Source: Terrabacter sp040702505
GTDB lineage: Bacteria; Actinomycetota; Actinomycetes; Actinomycetales; Dermatophilaceae
Assembly (NCBI RefSeq): GCF_040702505.1
Contig: NZ_JBFBLC010000006.1
Location: 248,001-312,000, forward strand
Length of the DNA stretch: 64,000 nt
Direction: 5' to 3'
In this document: positions 33,251 to 41,947 of the stretch, in pieces
How positions within the stretch are numbered: position 1 is the first letter of the stretch
Layout: each line of letters begins with the position of its first letter
Translations under genes and position numbers: made by a program
The notes under the pieces: model-generated
Databases searched by the model: none
The model's input: the letters and a program-made list of their open reading frames with translations, nothing else
Told to the model about the DNA's origin: nothing

Positions 33251-35059
33251 TCAGAACGGGGGGAGTGGTTCGGCTTCGCCGGACACCACCCGGCTCGAAG
33301 GTGCCGGCCGTGCGCGGTCGACCGGAAGTGCCGATGCTTCGTCGCGCAAGGGTTCGAGCCAGTCCCTGGGATAGGTGTCATAGACCCGACCGGCCTTGGT
33401 GCGCCATCGAACTCGGTCGCCTTCGCGCTGGACCGACCAGTGCCCGTGCGTGTGGACGTTGTGGTGGGCTCGGTGCTTGCTCGTCAGGTTGTCGACGGCG
33501 GTGGGTCCGTGTGGCCAGGGGATGTCGTGGTCGAGGTCGCACCTGGCCGCTGGCACCGTGCAACCCGGTGCCCGGCAGGTCCCGTCGACCGCCTCGACGT
33601 GCGCGCGCATGGCGGGCGTGGGTCGGTAGCCGCCTGTCTCGAGCTGCAGGGCGGCTCCGGTGACTGCGTCGACGGCCAGCCTTCGCCAGGTCGAGTCGTC
33701 GTGCAGCATGATCTGGCGGGCCTGGTCAGCCGCGATCCAGCCGTAGCCCGGCACCTCGCACGGCGCGTCGGTGAGCCCGAGGGCCGTCGAGAACGGCACG
33801 ACCAGCGTGACGCAGGCCGCAGGCCTGCGCCCGAGGCGCGTAAACCATGGCACCTGCGACGCCGCCTCATGCCGCCCAGCGCTGTCTCGTCGGCCGCTGT
33901 CTCGTCGGCCGCTGTCTAGCGGGCCGCGGTCTAGCGGGCCGCTGTCCCGTGGGCCGCTGTCCCGTGGGCCGCTGTCTCGTCGGCGCGGGTCCCATATACC
34001 GCCATCGCCGGCACTCGTGCCATCGGCGAGGCCGTCACTGCCCGGCCTGCCGTGGTCGGAGCGCTCCGGCCTCGCGCCCGGATAGTCCGGCCAGCCGAAC
34101 ATCAGCGTGTCGGTGATGACGTCGGCTCTCAGCGAGTCGAGGTCGCGGGGGTCGCCCGCTGCACGGGCAGCCCGAGCCACCGCATCGGCTCGATCCATGG
34201 CGGAGATGATCTTGTCGGCGTCGTTGACGACCGTCATGGTCGCCAGGCCGTCGCCGTCGAGCTGGGCATGCGCTCCGCGGCGTCGTCGCGCCGCCCGTCG
34301 GCGCTCAGCTGCCTCGCGGTCGGCAGCGAGGCAGGCTCGCGTCAGCCGTTGGCGAAAGAGGCTGGGAGACGGCGGTGCGCCGTCCTTGGGCTTGAGGACG
34401 GACTCCACGACACCTGCTCCGCACTCCGGCGGCAGGGCCGCTATCTCCCGGAAGATGGTGCAGGCCCGATACAGCGAGACCTGTCCCTGCTGCAGCCGGG
34501 CGCGCAGCGCGGCCGCGCCTGGCGTGCGCGCCAGCGCCAGCCCCAACCGCACGCCGACCTCCTGCTGTCCGAGCCCTGTCGCGGTCGACACCTCCATGGC
34601 TGCCAGCTCGTCAGCCTCTATCCACCCCGGGGCAGCGGGCCGCCCGAGGCCGGCCGTCCGTGCCAGCTCGCTGGCCTCGATGGTGGACCGGAGCCGGGCC
34701 AGGGCCTCGAGGCCGGCAGCGTCCAGAACGGACTTGCAGCGCTCCGCGAACTCGACGGTCCTTAGCTCCGCATCCGCCTGGGCCTCCAGCTGCGAGAGGG
34801 CGTCCGCGGCTCGCACGGGTGACAGATCGTCGGCGGCAGCCTCGAGCAGCTCGGTCAGCAGCGCGGGGACGACGTCGGCCAGCAGCGTCTCGGCCACCTG
34901 TTTGCGCAGCGCTCGCTCGAGCACGGGGAGGTCACGTTGCCGGACGGCCGTGCGGCAGCCTGCTCGCGTTCGGAATAGCCTCGCCAGGCGGTCGACGTCG
35001 ACGACGACGTCAGTGACACCAACGCGCCGATCGGTGCCCACCCCTGTTACGTCGTCCAT
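33251..35059 (-). CDS. DUF222-HNH endonuclease (13E12 repeat family)
   Basis: A 602-residue protein: a DUF222 domain (about 30-330), a variable middle, and a C-terminal HNH nuclease (about 505-555) with CRAPGC, CDLDHDIPWPHGPT and LTSKHRAHHNVHTHGHW carrying the His and Asn positions. The middle includes a seven-copy 15-bp tandem repeat coding for (DSGPR)n-like sequence. These proteins (13E12 REP in mycobacteria) are common in actinobacteria, often in many copies, and some are in the mycobacterial LexA regulon. Here a perfect SOS box lies six bases above the ATG, so damage induction is very likely. Target DNA unknown. Confidence 0.88.
   Translation of the reverse strand: MDDVTGVGTDRRVGVTDVVVDVDRLARLFRTRAGCRTAVRQRDLPVLERALRKQVAETLLADVVPALLTELLEAAADDLSPVRAADALSQLEAQADAELRTVEFAERCKSVLDAAGLEALARLRSTIEASELARTAGLGRPAAPGWIEADELAAMEVSTATGLGQQEVGVRLGLALARTPGAAALRARLQQGQVSLYRACTIFREIAALPPECGAGVVESVLKPKDGAPPSPSLFRQRLTRACLAADREAAERRRAARRRRGAHAQLDGDGLATMTVVNDADKIISAMDRADAVARAARAAGDPRDLDSLRADVITDTLMFGWPDYPGARPERSDHGRPGSDGLADGTSAGDGGIWDPRRRDSGPRDSGPRDSGPLDRGPLDSGRRDSGRRDSAGRHEAASQVPWFTRLGRRPAACVTLVVPFSTALGLTDAPCEVPGYGWIAADQARQIMLHDDSTWRRLAVDAVTGAALQLETGGYRPTPAMRAHVEAVDGTCRAPGCTVPAARCDLDHDIPWPHGPTAVDNLTSKHRAHHNVHTHGHWSVQREGDRVRWRTKAGRVYDTYPRDWLEPLRDEASALPVDRARPAPSSRVVSGEAEPLPPF
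33881..33985. repeat. 15-bp tandem repeat, 7 copies, in the HNH gene
   Basis: Seven consecutive 15-bp units of GCTGTC[TC][CA]G[TC][CG]GGCC type with few changes. They code for a hydrophilic Asp-Ser-Gly-Pro/Arg-Arg linker between DUF222 and HNH. The unit keeps the frame. Confidence 0.95.
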
Positions 35060-35065
35060 GATCTA

Positions 35066-35083
35066 TTCGAACAGATGTTCGAA
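35066..35083. promoter_or_regulatory. SOS box (LexA operator) at the DUF222-HNH gene
   Basis: TTCGAAC-AGAT-GTTCGAA is an 18-base perfect palindrome around the SOS core CGAAC-N4-GTTCG. It ends six bases from the ATG of the minus-strand gene, and 86 bases from the plus-strand PLP decarboxylase, which could also be affected. Confidence 0.9.
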
Positions 35084-35168
35084 GGGAAGTCAAGAGAACG
35101 CACGTCCTTGCCTGACTCTGGATGGGTTGGCGGTTGTGCGCAGGCGAGGGCCGGAGGAGGGTGCCGAC

Positions 35169-36575
35169 ATGGACGTCGATCTGCAGCAGCTGTTCACGCG
35201 CGCGGCATCCGAGAGTGCCCGCCATCGCCGCACCGTCGGCGATCGGCCGGTCCATCCGGCCACCGACCGGTCTGCCATGGACGCTGCCTTCGGAGGTCCG
35301 CTGCCCGCGCGCGGCTCCGACCCGCAGCGTGTCGTCGACGACCTGGTCGCGGCGGCGGGGCCCGGCCTCGTCGGGTCGGTCGGCCCGCGGTTCTTCGGCT
35401 TCGTCATCGGCGGCGCATCTCCCGCCGCGACGGCCGCCGACATGCTCACGGCGGGATGGGACCAGTGCGCCTACAACGACGTGCTCTCTCCGGCGGCCGC
35501 AGCGGCTGAGCGCGCGGCTGCGTCGTGGACGAAGCACCTGCTCGGCATCCCTGAGACCGCCTCGGTCGGCTTTGTCACCGGCGCCCAGGCGGCCAACACG
35601 GTGGGCCTGGCTGTCGGTCGACAGCGTGTGCTCGCCGACGTGGGCTGGGACGTGGCGCGGGACGGGCTGTTCGGGGCGCCCCGGGTCGCGGTCGTCGCCA
35701 GCGAGGAGCGACACGCCACCATCGACCGCGCCGCCCGACTCCTGGGCTTCGGCACGAGCAGCATCGAGCCGGTGGCTGCCGACGACCAGGGAGCCATCGA
35801 CGTCGAGAGCCTCCGCGCGACCCTGGCAAGGCTTCGGGACCGACCGGTCATCGTGTGCCTCCAGGCAGGCAACGTCAACACCGGCGCCTGCGACGACCTC
35901 CGCACCGCGACCGAGCTCGCGCACGAGCACGGCGCGTGGGTCCACGTCGACGGCGCCTTCGGTCTCTGGGCCGCCGCCAGCCCTCGAACCGCGCACCTGC
36001 TCGACGGTGTCGAGCTCGCGGACTCGTGGGGCACCGACGCGCACAAGTGGCTCAACGTCCCGTACGACAGCGGGCTCGCGTTCTGCGCCGATGCGTCGCT
36101 GCACGCCGCCACGATGTCGTATGCCGCCGCGTACCTCACCGGGTCGGGCGCCGTCTCGGATCCCGTCCTCGGGGACCTCACGCCCGAGTCGTCCCGGCGG
36201 GCAAGGGGTTTCGCGGTGTGGGCGGCGCTGCGGGAGCTGGGGACGGACGGGGTTGTGGGCCTCGTGGACCGGTGCTGCGCGCTGGCCCGGCAGATGGCGG
36301 CTCGTCTCGAAGCCGGTGGAGCCCGCATCCACAACGACGTCGTGCTGAACCAGGTTCTCGTGAACATCGGCGACCCCGGGCTCACGGACTCGGTGGTGCA
36401 GGCCATCCAGGCGGATGGGACGTGCTGGGTCGGCGCAACCACCTGGCACGGCCAGCGGCTGATCCGCGTCTCCGTGTCCAACGCGACGACCACCGAGCGC
36501 GACATCGACGTCTCCGCCGAGGCCATGCTCGCCGCCGCTGCATCCGTGTCGTCGTCCCTGTCGTCCCGTCACTGA
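35169..36575 (+). CDS. PLP-dependent group II decarboxylase family protein
   Basis: A 468-residue PLP enzyme of the aromatic-amino-acid/glutamate decarboxylase fold. The cofactor Lys is in WGTDAHKWLNVPYDSG, the His before it and the Asp in HVDGAFGLWAA are the usual ring contacts, and FGFVIGGASPAATAAD is the N-terminal substrate loop. The substrate is not evident. A good ribosome-binding site (GGAGGAGG) precedes the ATG. The stop overlaps the convergent acyltransferase gene by seven bases. Confidence 0.88.
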   Translation: MDVDLQQLFTRAASESARHRRTVGDRPVHPATDRSAMDAAFGGPLPARGSDPQRVVDDLVAAAGPGLVGSVGPRFFGFVIGGASPAATAADMLTAGWDQCAYNDVLSPAAAAAERAAASWTKHLLGIPETASVGFVTGAQAANTVGLAVGRQRVLADVGWDVARDGLFGAPRVAVVASEERHATIDRAARLLGFGTSSIEPVAADDQGAIDVESLRATLARLRDRPVIVCLQAGNVNTGACDDLRTATELAHEHGAWVHVDGAFGLWAAASPRTAHLLDGVELADSWGTDAHKWLNVPYDSGLAFCADASLHAATMSYAAAYLTGSGAVSDPVLGDLTPESSRRARGFAVWAALRELGTDGVVGLVDRCCALARQMAARLEAGGARIHNDVVLNQVLVNIGDPGLTDSVVQAIQADGTCWVGATTWHGQRLIRVSVSNATTTERDIDVSAEAMLAAAASVSSSLSSRH

Positions 36576-37936
36576 GCCCGCTGCGGCGAAGGGGAGCGCA
36601 CCAGGGCCGCCATCTCCTCCTCCAGGAGCTCGACGAGGCGCTCACCATCGGGCACCACGTCGGGATCGCGCACGACCGTGATCGCGAGCGTGCCGGCATA
36701 CGAGAGCACGTCGAAGATGACCCCCGTGTTGCCCGGCGTGACGGCGACGGGGACGACCCGGTTGACGACCTGCCCGCAGAAGGTCCACGGCCGGCTCGGG
36801 CCACGCATGTTGCTGACGTAGGTGTTGACGAGGCGCTGGTGATCGACGAACCACCGGAAGACGCCGAGCCGAGCCAGCGCACGGAAGGCCAGGTTGAGCG
36901 GCGCGGCCGAGGCAGCTCGCGGGCGGGTGCGCTGCGCCCGCGACACCGCGGCGACCGCGCGGACCGTGGCTTCGGTGGTGGTCTTGACGGGGATCCGGAA
37001 GGGCACCACGCCGGTCTCGTTGCCGAGACGGCCGGCGCTTGCCGAGGTGCGGCCTGAGTAGGGCACCGACACGACGACCGAGTCGACTCGCCCGCGCTCG
37101 GCGACGCTCTCTGCGAGGGCGTGCGCGACGGCGGAGAGCAGGAGGTCGTTGAGGGTGACGCCGAGCCGGTGGGCCGCGGCGAGGACGTCGGCGAGAGGCG
37201 TTTGCACGCACGAGATCCGGCGCGTGGGCCCGGTGGGTCGGTTGAACGGCGTACGGGGGCACAGTCGCGGTCGAGGAGCCCCGGAGCCGACGCCCAGGTC
37301 ACGTGCCCCCGATCGGGCCAGGCGCGCTCGATCGCCGAGCGCCTGCAGGGTCCTGAGGTGCTCACACCACGCGTCCGCAGCGAGCTCGCGACGGGTCGGC
37401 TTCGATACCTTGCTCGCTGTCGGCGGCGCAGCCGGCGGCGCGTCGGTCAGGGCGCCGAGCACGGCGAGGCCTCCGAGCCCGTCGGCCAGGACGTGGTGGG
37501 CCACGACGACGAGCGCGGCGCGGTCACCGCCCAGACCGGTGACCCAGCACGCCTGCCACAGTGGCCGGTCACGCGGCAGTGGCCGGCACGCCTCCTCTGC
37601 CGCAGCAGCCCACAGGGCGTCCTCGCCCTCGACCTCGCGGAAGCGGAGGTGGCGCGCCACGTCGAACCCTTCGTCGTCGCACCAGTAGGGGCGCCCGCAG
37701 CCGAGCGGTGCGGACCGCAGCCGACGATGGAGACGCGGGACGGCTGGAGCGCCGCGCTCCAGGGCCTGCAGCACGTCCTCCCTGGCGAGGTCGCCACCGC
37801 CCTCTACGACGAGAACCGCGGCGATGTTCATGGGTGCCGCTCCGCGGTCCGTGACGAGCGTCGTCAGGTCGTTCGGCGTGATCCGGTCGACCGTGCCGAC
37901 GTCCGGCTGGTCCCCACGGGAGCTCCGCGCACCCAT
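36569..37936 (-). CDS. WS/DGAT family acyltransferase
   Basis: A 455-residue wax ester synthase/diacylglycerol acyltransferase-type protein. The catalytic motif HHxxxDG is H147-H148-VLA-D152-G153, with PLWQACWVTGL before it and SNMRGPSRPWTFCG in the C-terminal half, all typical. Such enzymes use acyl-CoA to make triacylglycerol or wax storage lipids. The family is frequent in Mycobacterium and Rhodococcus and often multicopy. Predicted leaderless mRNA. Confidence 0.9.
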   Translation of the reverse strand: MGARSSRGDQPDVGTVDRITPNDLTTLVTDRGAAPMNIAAVLVVEGGGDLAREDVLQALERGAPAVPRLHRRLRSAPLGCGRPYWCDDEGFDVARHLRFREVEGEDALWAAAAEEACRPLPRDRPLWQACWVTGLGGDRAALVVVAHHVLADGLGGLAVLGALTDAPPAAPPTASKVSKPTRRELAADAWCEHLRTLQALGDRARLARSGARDLGVGSGAPRPRLCPRTPFNRPTGPTRRISCVQTPLADVLAAAHRLGVTLNDLLLSAVAHALAESVAERGRVDSVVVSVPYSGRTSASAGRLGNETGVVPFRIPVKTTTEATVRAVAAVSRAQRTRPRAASAAPLNLAFRALARLGVFRWFVDHQRLVNTYVSNMRGPSRPWTFCGQVVNRVVPVAVTPGNTGVIFDVLSYAGTLAITVVRDPDVVPDGERLVELLEEEMAALVRSPSPQRAQ

Positions 37937-37948
37937 GACACGACCGTA
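37934..37948 (-). promoter_or_regulatory. Predicted leaderless promoter of the WS/DGAT gene
   Basis: Minus-strand TACGGT (37948-37943), six bases, ATG. It is the third gene where CGGCATACGGT supplies the -10. Confidence 0.6.
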
Positions 37949-38203
37949 TGCCGCCTCGTGTCCGCCCGTGCGTGGGTGTCGCAGGCCGACCTGTTTCTCC
38001 GCTCACATCCAGCCCTGCACCACCGCACTCAGATCCCGTCCAGCGAAATCCCAGATGTTCTTGACCATGTCTTGACCGAGGTCGACGTAGCGTCCCCGCT
38101 GCTGCGGTCGTTGGTCACACGAGCGAGGGCGCCCGTCGTCGCTCCACGGTCTCGACCGGATGCCTCGGGGGTGTCCTCCTTCCCTGGATCTCAGGAGCTG
38201 CAC

Positions 38204-40294
38204 ATGCTGCACACGTCGTTCAGAAGAGCTCGATCCCGCGCCTTGCCACTCGTCGCCTCCGTCGCCCTGGTGGCCGCGGTCGGCGTCGCGGCACCTGCCC
38301 TCGCTGCCACGCCTGCGTCCGGCTCGCTGTCGGACACGAGCACCAGCGTGCAGTGGTCCGCGGGCCCCTTCGCCGTGCCCAACGTCACCGGCACTGTCGG
38401 CGACGTCACCTGCGGCCCCGGACTGTGCGACGACTACGCGCTGCACGTCTCGACCCCCAGCGGGTACGGCGACAGCCACCAGCTCACCATCAAGGTCGGC
38501 TGGGCCAACTCGGCCGCCGACTTCGACATCTACCTGCTGGACGCTCAGGGCGCCGTCATCGCCTCGTCCGCCTCCAACTCCGACCCCGAGGTGATCGTGG
38601 CGCCGCCGACGAGCGGGGACTACACGGTCCGCGTCGTGCCCTACGCGCCGCTGGCCGAGACGGTCACCGGCACGGCGACCCTGACGTCGATCCCGGCCAA
38701 CCCCGCCCCCAGCACGGCCACGCCGCCGACGTTCAGCCAGTACGGCGCACCCGAGTCGTTCCCGCAGGCGCACAACGCGGGGGAGCCGTCGATCGGTAGC
38801 AGCCACACCACGGGCGCGTCGTTCTACCAGGCGCTCTACGACACCTACCGGGCCACGTGGGACGACAGCGTCTCCCCGTCGAAGGTGACGTGGTCGAACG
38901 TGTCGGCCACCCCCGCCAACGGCTGCCTCACGGGCGGCTCCACCTCCCTCGACCCGATCGGTTTCACGGATCCCGCCACCGGCCGCGTGTTCGAGAGCCA
39001 GCTCGCCGGCAAGACCTCGCTGATGTGCTACTCCGACGACGAGGGCAAGACGTGGTCGCCCAGCCAGGGCGGCGGCCTCAACTCCGGCGTCGACCACCAG
39101 ACCGTCGGCGGGGGTCCCTACTCGCCGGGCGGCATCGGAGCCCTGCCGACCTCCACGTACAAGAACGCCGTCTACTACTGCAGCCAGGACATCGCCGACG
39201 CGAACTGCGCCGCGAGCCACGACGGCGGCGTGACCTTCGGGCCCGCGATCCCGATGTACTCCCTCCTCGACTGCGGCGGCCTGCACGGGCACGTCAAGGT
39301 GGCTCCGAACGACGGCACCGTCTACGTCCCGAACAAGTCGTGCGGCGGCAACCAGGCCGTCGCCGTCTCGGAGGACGGCGGCACCACGTGGTCGGTGCGC
39401 AAGAACCCGGCCAGCACGGCCGGTGACTCCGACCCGAGCGTCGGCATCGGCGCCAAGGGCACCGTCTACCTGGGCTACCAGGCCGCCGACGGAACGCCCC
39501 GCGTCGCGGTGAGCCGCGACAAGGGCAAGACGTGGACCGACGACCAGAACGTCGGAGCGAGCCTCGGCATCCACAACGTCGTCTTCCCGGCGGTGGTCGC
39601 GGGCGACGACGACCGTGCGTCGTTCGCCTTCATCGGCACGACGACGGCGGGCAACTACCAGGACGCCGCCAACTTCAAGGGCGAGTGGCACCTCTACGTG
39701 TCGACCACCTACGACGGCGGCAAGAGCTGGGTCACGGTCGACACGACGCCGAACGACCCCGTGCAGCGCGGCTCGATCTGCACCGGCGGGACGACCTGCG
39801 GCAACGACCGCAACCTGCTCGACTTCATGGACGCGACGGTCGACAGGACGGGGCGGGTAGAGGTCGGCTACGCCGACGGCTGCACCGGCGCCTGCGCCCA
39901 GCCCGGTGGTGCGCAGAACTTCGACGCCTACGCCACCATCGCGCGCCAGCAGACGGGCAACACGCTGTATGCGGCGTACGACGCCCTGCCCAACCTGACC
40001 CCGACGGCGCTGTCCGTGTCGAAGAGCGGCGGCCTCTACGTCGCGAGCACCACCCTCGCCAACACGGGCAAGGCGGCGGCCCAGGGCGTCACGGTGCGGC
40101 TGCTGGTCGACGGCGTCGACGCGGGGACCTCCACAGCCACCGCGGTGGCAGCCGGGGCGTCGACGACGGTCACCTTCCCGGGCGTGCGGCTGGCCAAGGG
40201 AACGCACACGATCGCCGTGGTCGCCGACCCGGCCAACGCCGTCAAGGAGTCCGACGAGGGCGACAACCAGCGCCAGATGCAGGTGACGAAGTGA
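38204..40294 (+). CDS. Secreted BNR/sialidase-like repeat protein with PPC-like and CARDB domains
   Basis: A 696-residue exported protein. A signal peptide (1-34, cut near APALAA-TPAS) precedes a pre-peptidase-C-like domain (about 65-155, DDYALHVSTPSGYGD). A six-bladed propeller follows, with Asp-box motifs SDDEGKTW, SHDGGVTF, SEDGGTTW, SRDKGKTW and TYDGGKSW, and then a C-terminal CARDB-type domain (about 590-690). Catalytic sialidase residues (the Arg triad) are not clear, so enzyme activity is not claimed. AGGAG six bases before the ATG fixes the start. The lipoprotein downstream is coupled to it by a GTGA overlap. Confidence 0.85.
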   Translation: MLHTSFRRARSRALPLVASVALVAAVGVAAPALAATPASGSLSDTSTSVQWSAGPFAVPNVTGTVGDVTCGPGLCDDYALHVSTPSGYGDSHQLTIKVGWANSAADFDIYLLDAQGAVIASSASNSDPEVIVAPPTSGDYTVRVVPYAPLAETVTGTATLTSIPANPAPSTATPPTFSQYGAPESFPQAHNAGEPSIGSSHTTGASFYQALYDTYRATWDDSVSPSKVTWSNVSATPANGCLTGGSTSLDPIGFTDPATGRVFESQLAGKTSLMCYSDDEGKTWSPSQGGGLNSGVDHQTVGGGPYSPGGIGALPTSTYKNAVYYCSQDIADANCAASHDGGVTFGPAIPMYSLLDCGGLHGHVKVAPNDGTVYVPNKSCGGNQAVAVSEDGGTTWSVRKNPASTAGDSDPSVGIGAKGTVYLGYQAADGTPRVAVSRDKGKTWTDDQNVGASLGIHNVVFPAVVAGDDDRASFAFIGTTTAGNYQDAANFKGEWHLYVSTTYDGGKSWVTVDTTPNDPVQRGSICTGGTTCGNDRNLLDFMDATVDRTGRVEVGYADGCTGACAQPGGAQNFDAYATIARQQTGNTLYAAYDALPNLTPTALSVSKSGGLYVASTTLANTGKAAAQGVTVRLLVDGVDAGTSTATAVAAGASTTVTFPGVRLAKGTHTIAVVADPANAVKESDEGDNQRQMQVTK

Positions 40295-40791
40295 CCCGAC
40301 CCACGTGCTCGTCGCCTGTCACGGGCAGGCCTGGGATGAGGCGCCGCGTCCTCGCGCCCACCCTCGTCATCCTCGTGGCAGCGACGGCTCTCGCGGGCTG
40401 TGAGTCCGACGAGCTCGACTCCGCCATGGCGGAGCCCGGCACGACCTCGGCACCGGTGGCCGTCTGCGCCAAGGACGCCAAGCCGGTGGCACTTCCCTCG
40501 TCCTTCCCGACGGCCGCCGGCGTGCCCGACGGTTTCATCGTCACAGGCGTCGAGGCCCGGAGCGGCAACCGCACGGTGGTGACCGCGGTGTCGCCCAAGC
40601 CCTTCCGGGCGACCCTGGCCGACATGCAGAAGGCGTACTCCAGCCGGGGTTGGACCCCCTCGGAGGGGGAGGTCGAGGAGCGGGACGCAGAGTCGAACTT
40701 CGCCGGGAACGGACTGCGAGGCCGGTGGGCGATCCGCGAGATGCCCGACTGCACCGGCAACACCTCGGTCAGCCTGCTCCTCGGCAAGTGA
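40291..40791 (+). CDS. Small lipoprotein, hypothetical
   Basis: A 166-residue ORF (151 from the alternative ATG at 40336) with a lipobox LVAATALAGC and a short globular domain of about 110 residues containing three Cys. No known family is recognised. The GTG overlaps the stop of the BNR protein, so it is translationally coupled and probably works with it at the cell surface; the ATG start would give the cleaner signal peptide. A strong terminator follows. Confidence 0.7.
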   Translation: MTRPTCSSPVTGRPGMRRRVLAPTLVILVAATALAGCESDELDSAMAEPGTTSAPVAVCAKDAKPVALPSSFPTAAGVPDGFIVTGVEARSGNRTVVTAVSPKPFRATLADMQKAYSSRGWTPSEGEVEERDAESNFAGNGLRGRWAIREMPDCTGNTSVSLLLGK

Positions 40792-40806
40792 GCGGCTGAG
40801 CGAGGA

Positions 40807-40838
40807 CGGCGGGCGAGCGTTCCGACGCTCGCCCGCCG
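40807..40838 (+). terminator. Strong hairpin terminator after the BNR-lipoprotein operon
   Basis: A 14-bp perfect stem (40807-40820 with 40825-40838) and a TCCG loop, 15 bases after the lipoprotein stop. Confidence 0.85.
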
Positions 40839-40852
40839 GCCTGTCTGGGCTG

Positions 40853-40939
40853 TCACAAGCCACGGACGGGCCGCCTCGGCCGCGGGAGGATGGGAGTGGC
40901 CGGAGCACGCGGCCCCGACCGCAGTGGAAGGGGAGGGCG
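40853..40939 (+). promoter_or_regulatory. Leader shared with the 47.6-kb universal stress gene
   Basis: The 87 bases from TCACAA to the ATG align without gaps with 47531-47617. CGGGAGGATG lies at offset 30 in both, with TGGCCGGAG at the same offset soon after and GGAAGGGG near the start codon. A common promoter and regulator is inferred. Confidence 0.65.
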
Positions 40940-41908
40940 ATGAGCGCTGCAACCAGCCCGGCAAACGAGAGCTCCACCAGCAGCTCGACTGACAGCTCGA
41001 CCGGCAGGTCGTCCAGCGAGGACGTGAACCACGGCATCGTCGTCGGCTACGACGGGTCCCCGGGCGCTCGTCTGGCGCTCGACTGGGCCGTCCAGACCGC
41101 CGAGCGGGACGAGCGTCCGCTCACGCTGCTGCACTGCGCGGGCATGACGATGACCCCCACCTTCCGGGCCTACGACCCGAGCGTGCAGGCCAGTCCCTAC
41201 GACGTCATGGCCAAGGGGGTGCTGGACGAGGCGAGGGGGATCGCGACGAAGACGCTCGAGCCCGAGGACGTGCGTTCGGTCAGCGTCATCGGGAGCGCGG
41301 CCGCGGAGCTCGTCGCCGCTTCCGAGAATGCCGATCTCGTCGTGACCGGCTCCCGTGGGCACGGTGCCGTCTCGGCCGGGCTCCTCGGCTCCACGTCGTA
41401 TGCCGTCACGGCCCACGCACACTGCCCCGCGGTGGTCGTCCGAGGCGACGCAGTCGTCCATGCTGGGCCGGGTCACCCGGTCGTGGTGGCGTTCGACGAC
41501 TCCAAGGATGCGCAACGGGCACTCGAGACGGCGATGCAGGTGGCGGCCGCCGCACAGGCCACGCTGCACGTCATCACGGTGGACAACGTCGGTGGCCTGG
41601 AGGTGTGGCCCGAGAGCGACACGGTCGTGGGTCGTGAGCAGATGCTCGAGACGATGCACCAGCACGTGGGGCAGGTCCTGCAGGAGGTCGCCGACGAGAT
41701 CACCCGCGCACACCCGGGTCTCGAGGTCCGCACGAGCGTGCTTGCGGGGTCCCCCGGACAGGCGGTGGCCGCCTATGCGGTGGACGTGCGTGCTGGCCTG
41801 GTCGTCATGGGCTCGCGCGGCCACGGCGGCTTCACCGGGATGCTCCTCGGCTCCGTCAGCCATCGCGTGGTCCACGACGCCCCGTGCCCGGTCATGGTGA
41901 TCCACTGA
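40940..41908 (+). CDS. Tandem universal stress protein
   Basis: A 322-residue protein of two UspA domains. Each ends with the ATP-binding loop G-x2-G-x9-G-[ST]: GSRGHGAVSAGLLGSTS and GSRGHGGFTGMLLGSVS. A Ser/Thr-rich N-terminal 30 residues is additional. It should bind ATP and help survival in stasis or hypoxia. It is preceded by a shared leader and followed 39 bases later by a second tandem USP gene in the same direction. Confidence 0.93.
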   Translation: MSAATSPANESSTSSSTDSSTGRSSSEDVNHGIVVGYDGSPGARLALDWAVQTAERDERPLTLLHCAGMTMTPTFRAYDPSVQASPYDVMAKGVLDEARGIATKTLEPEDVRSVSVIGSAAAELVAASENADLVVTGSRGHGAVSAGLLGSTSYAVTAHAHCPAVVVRGDAVVHAGPGHPVVVAFDDSKDAQRALETAMQVAAAAQATLHVITVDNVGGLEVWPESDTVVGREQMLETMHQHVGQVLQEVADEITRAHPGLEVRTSVLAGSPGQAVAAYAVDVRAGLVVMGSRGHGGFTGMLLGSVSHRVVHDAPCPVMVIH

Positions 41909-41947
41909 CGACCGGCCACCGGGCCCGTACCGAGCGAAGGAGCACCG

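Noticed and set aside
33881..33985. Seven regular repeats as a CRISPR array
   Set aside because: The units are contiguous 15-bp copies without spacers and lie in frame inside a coding sequence; no cas genes are present.
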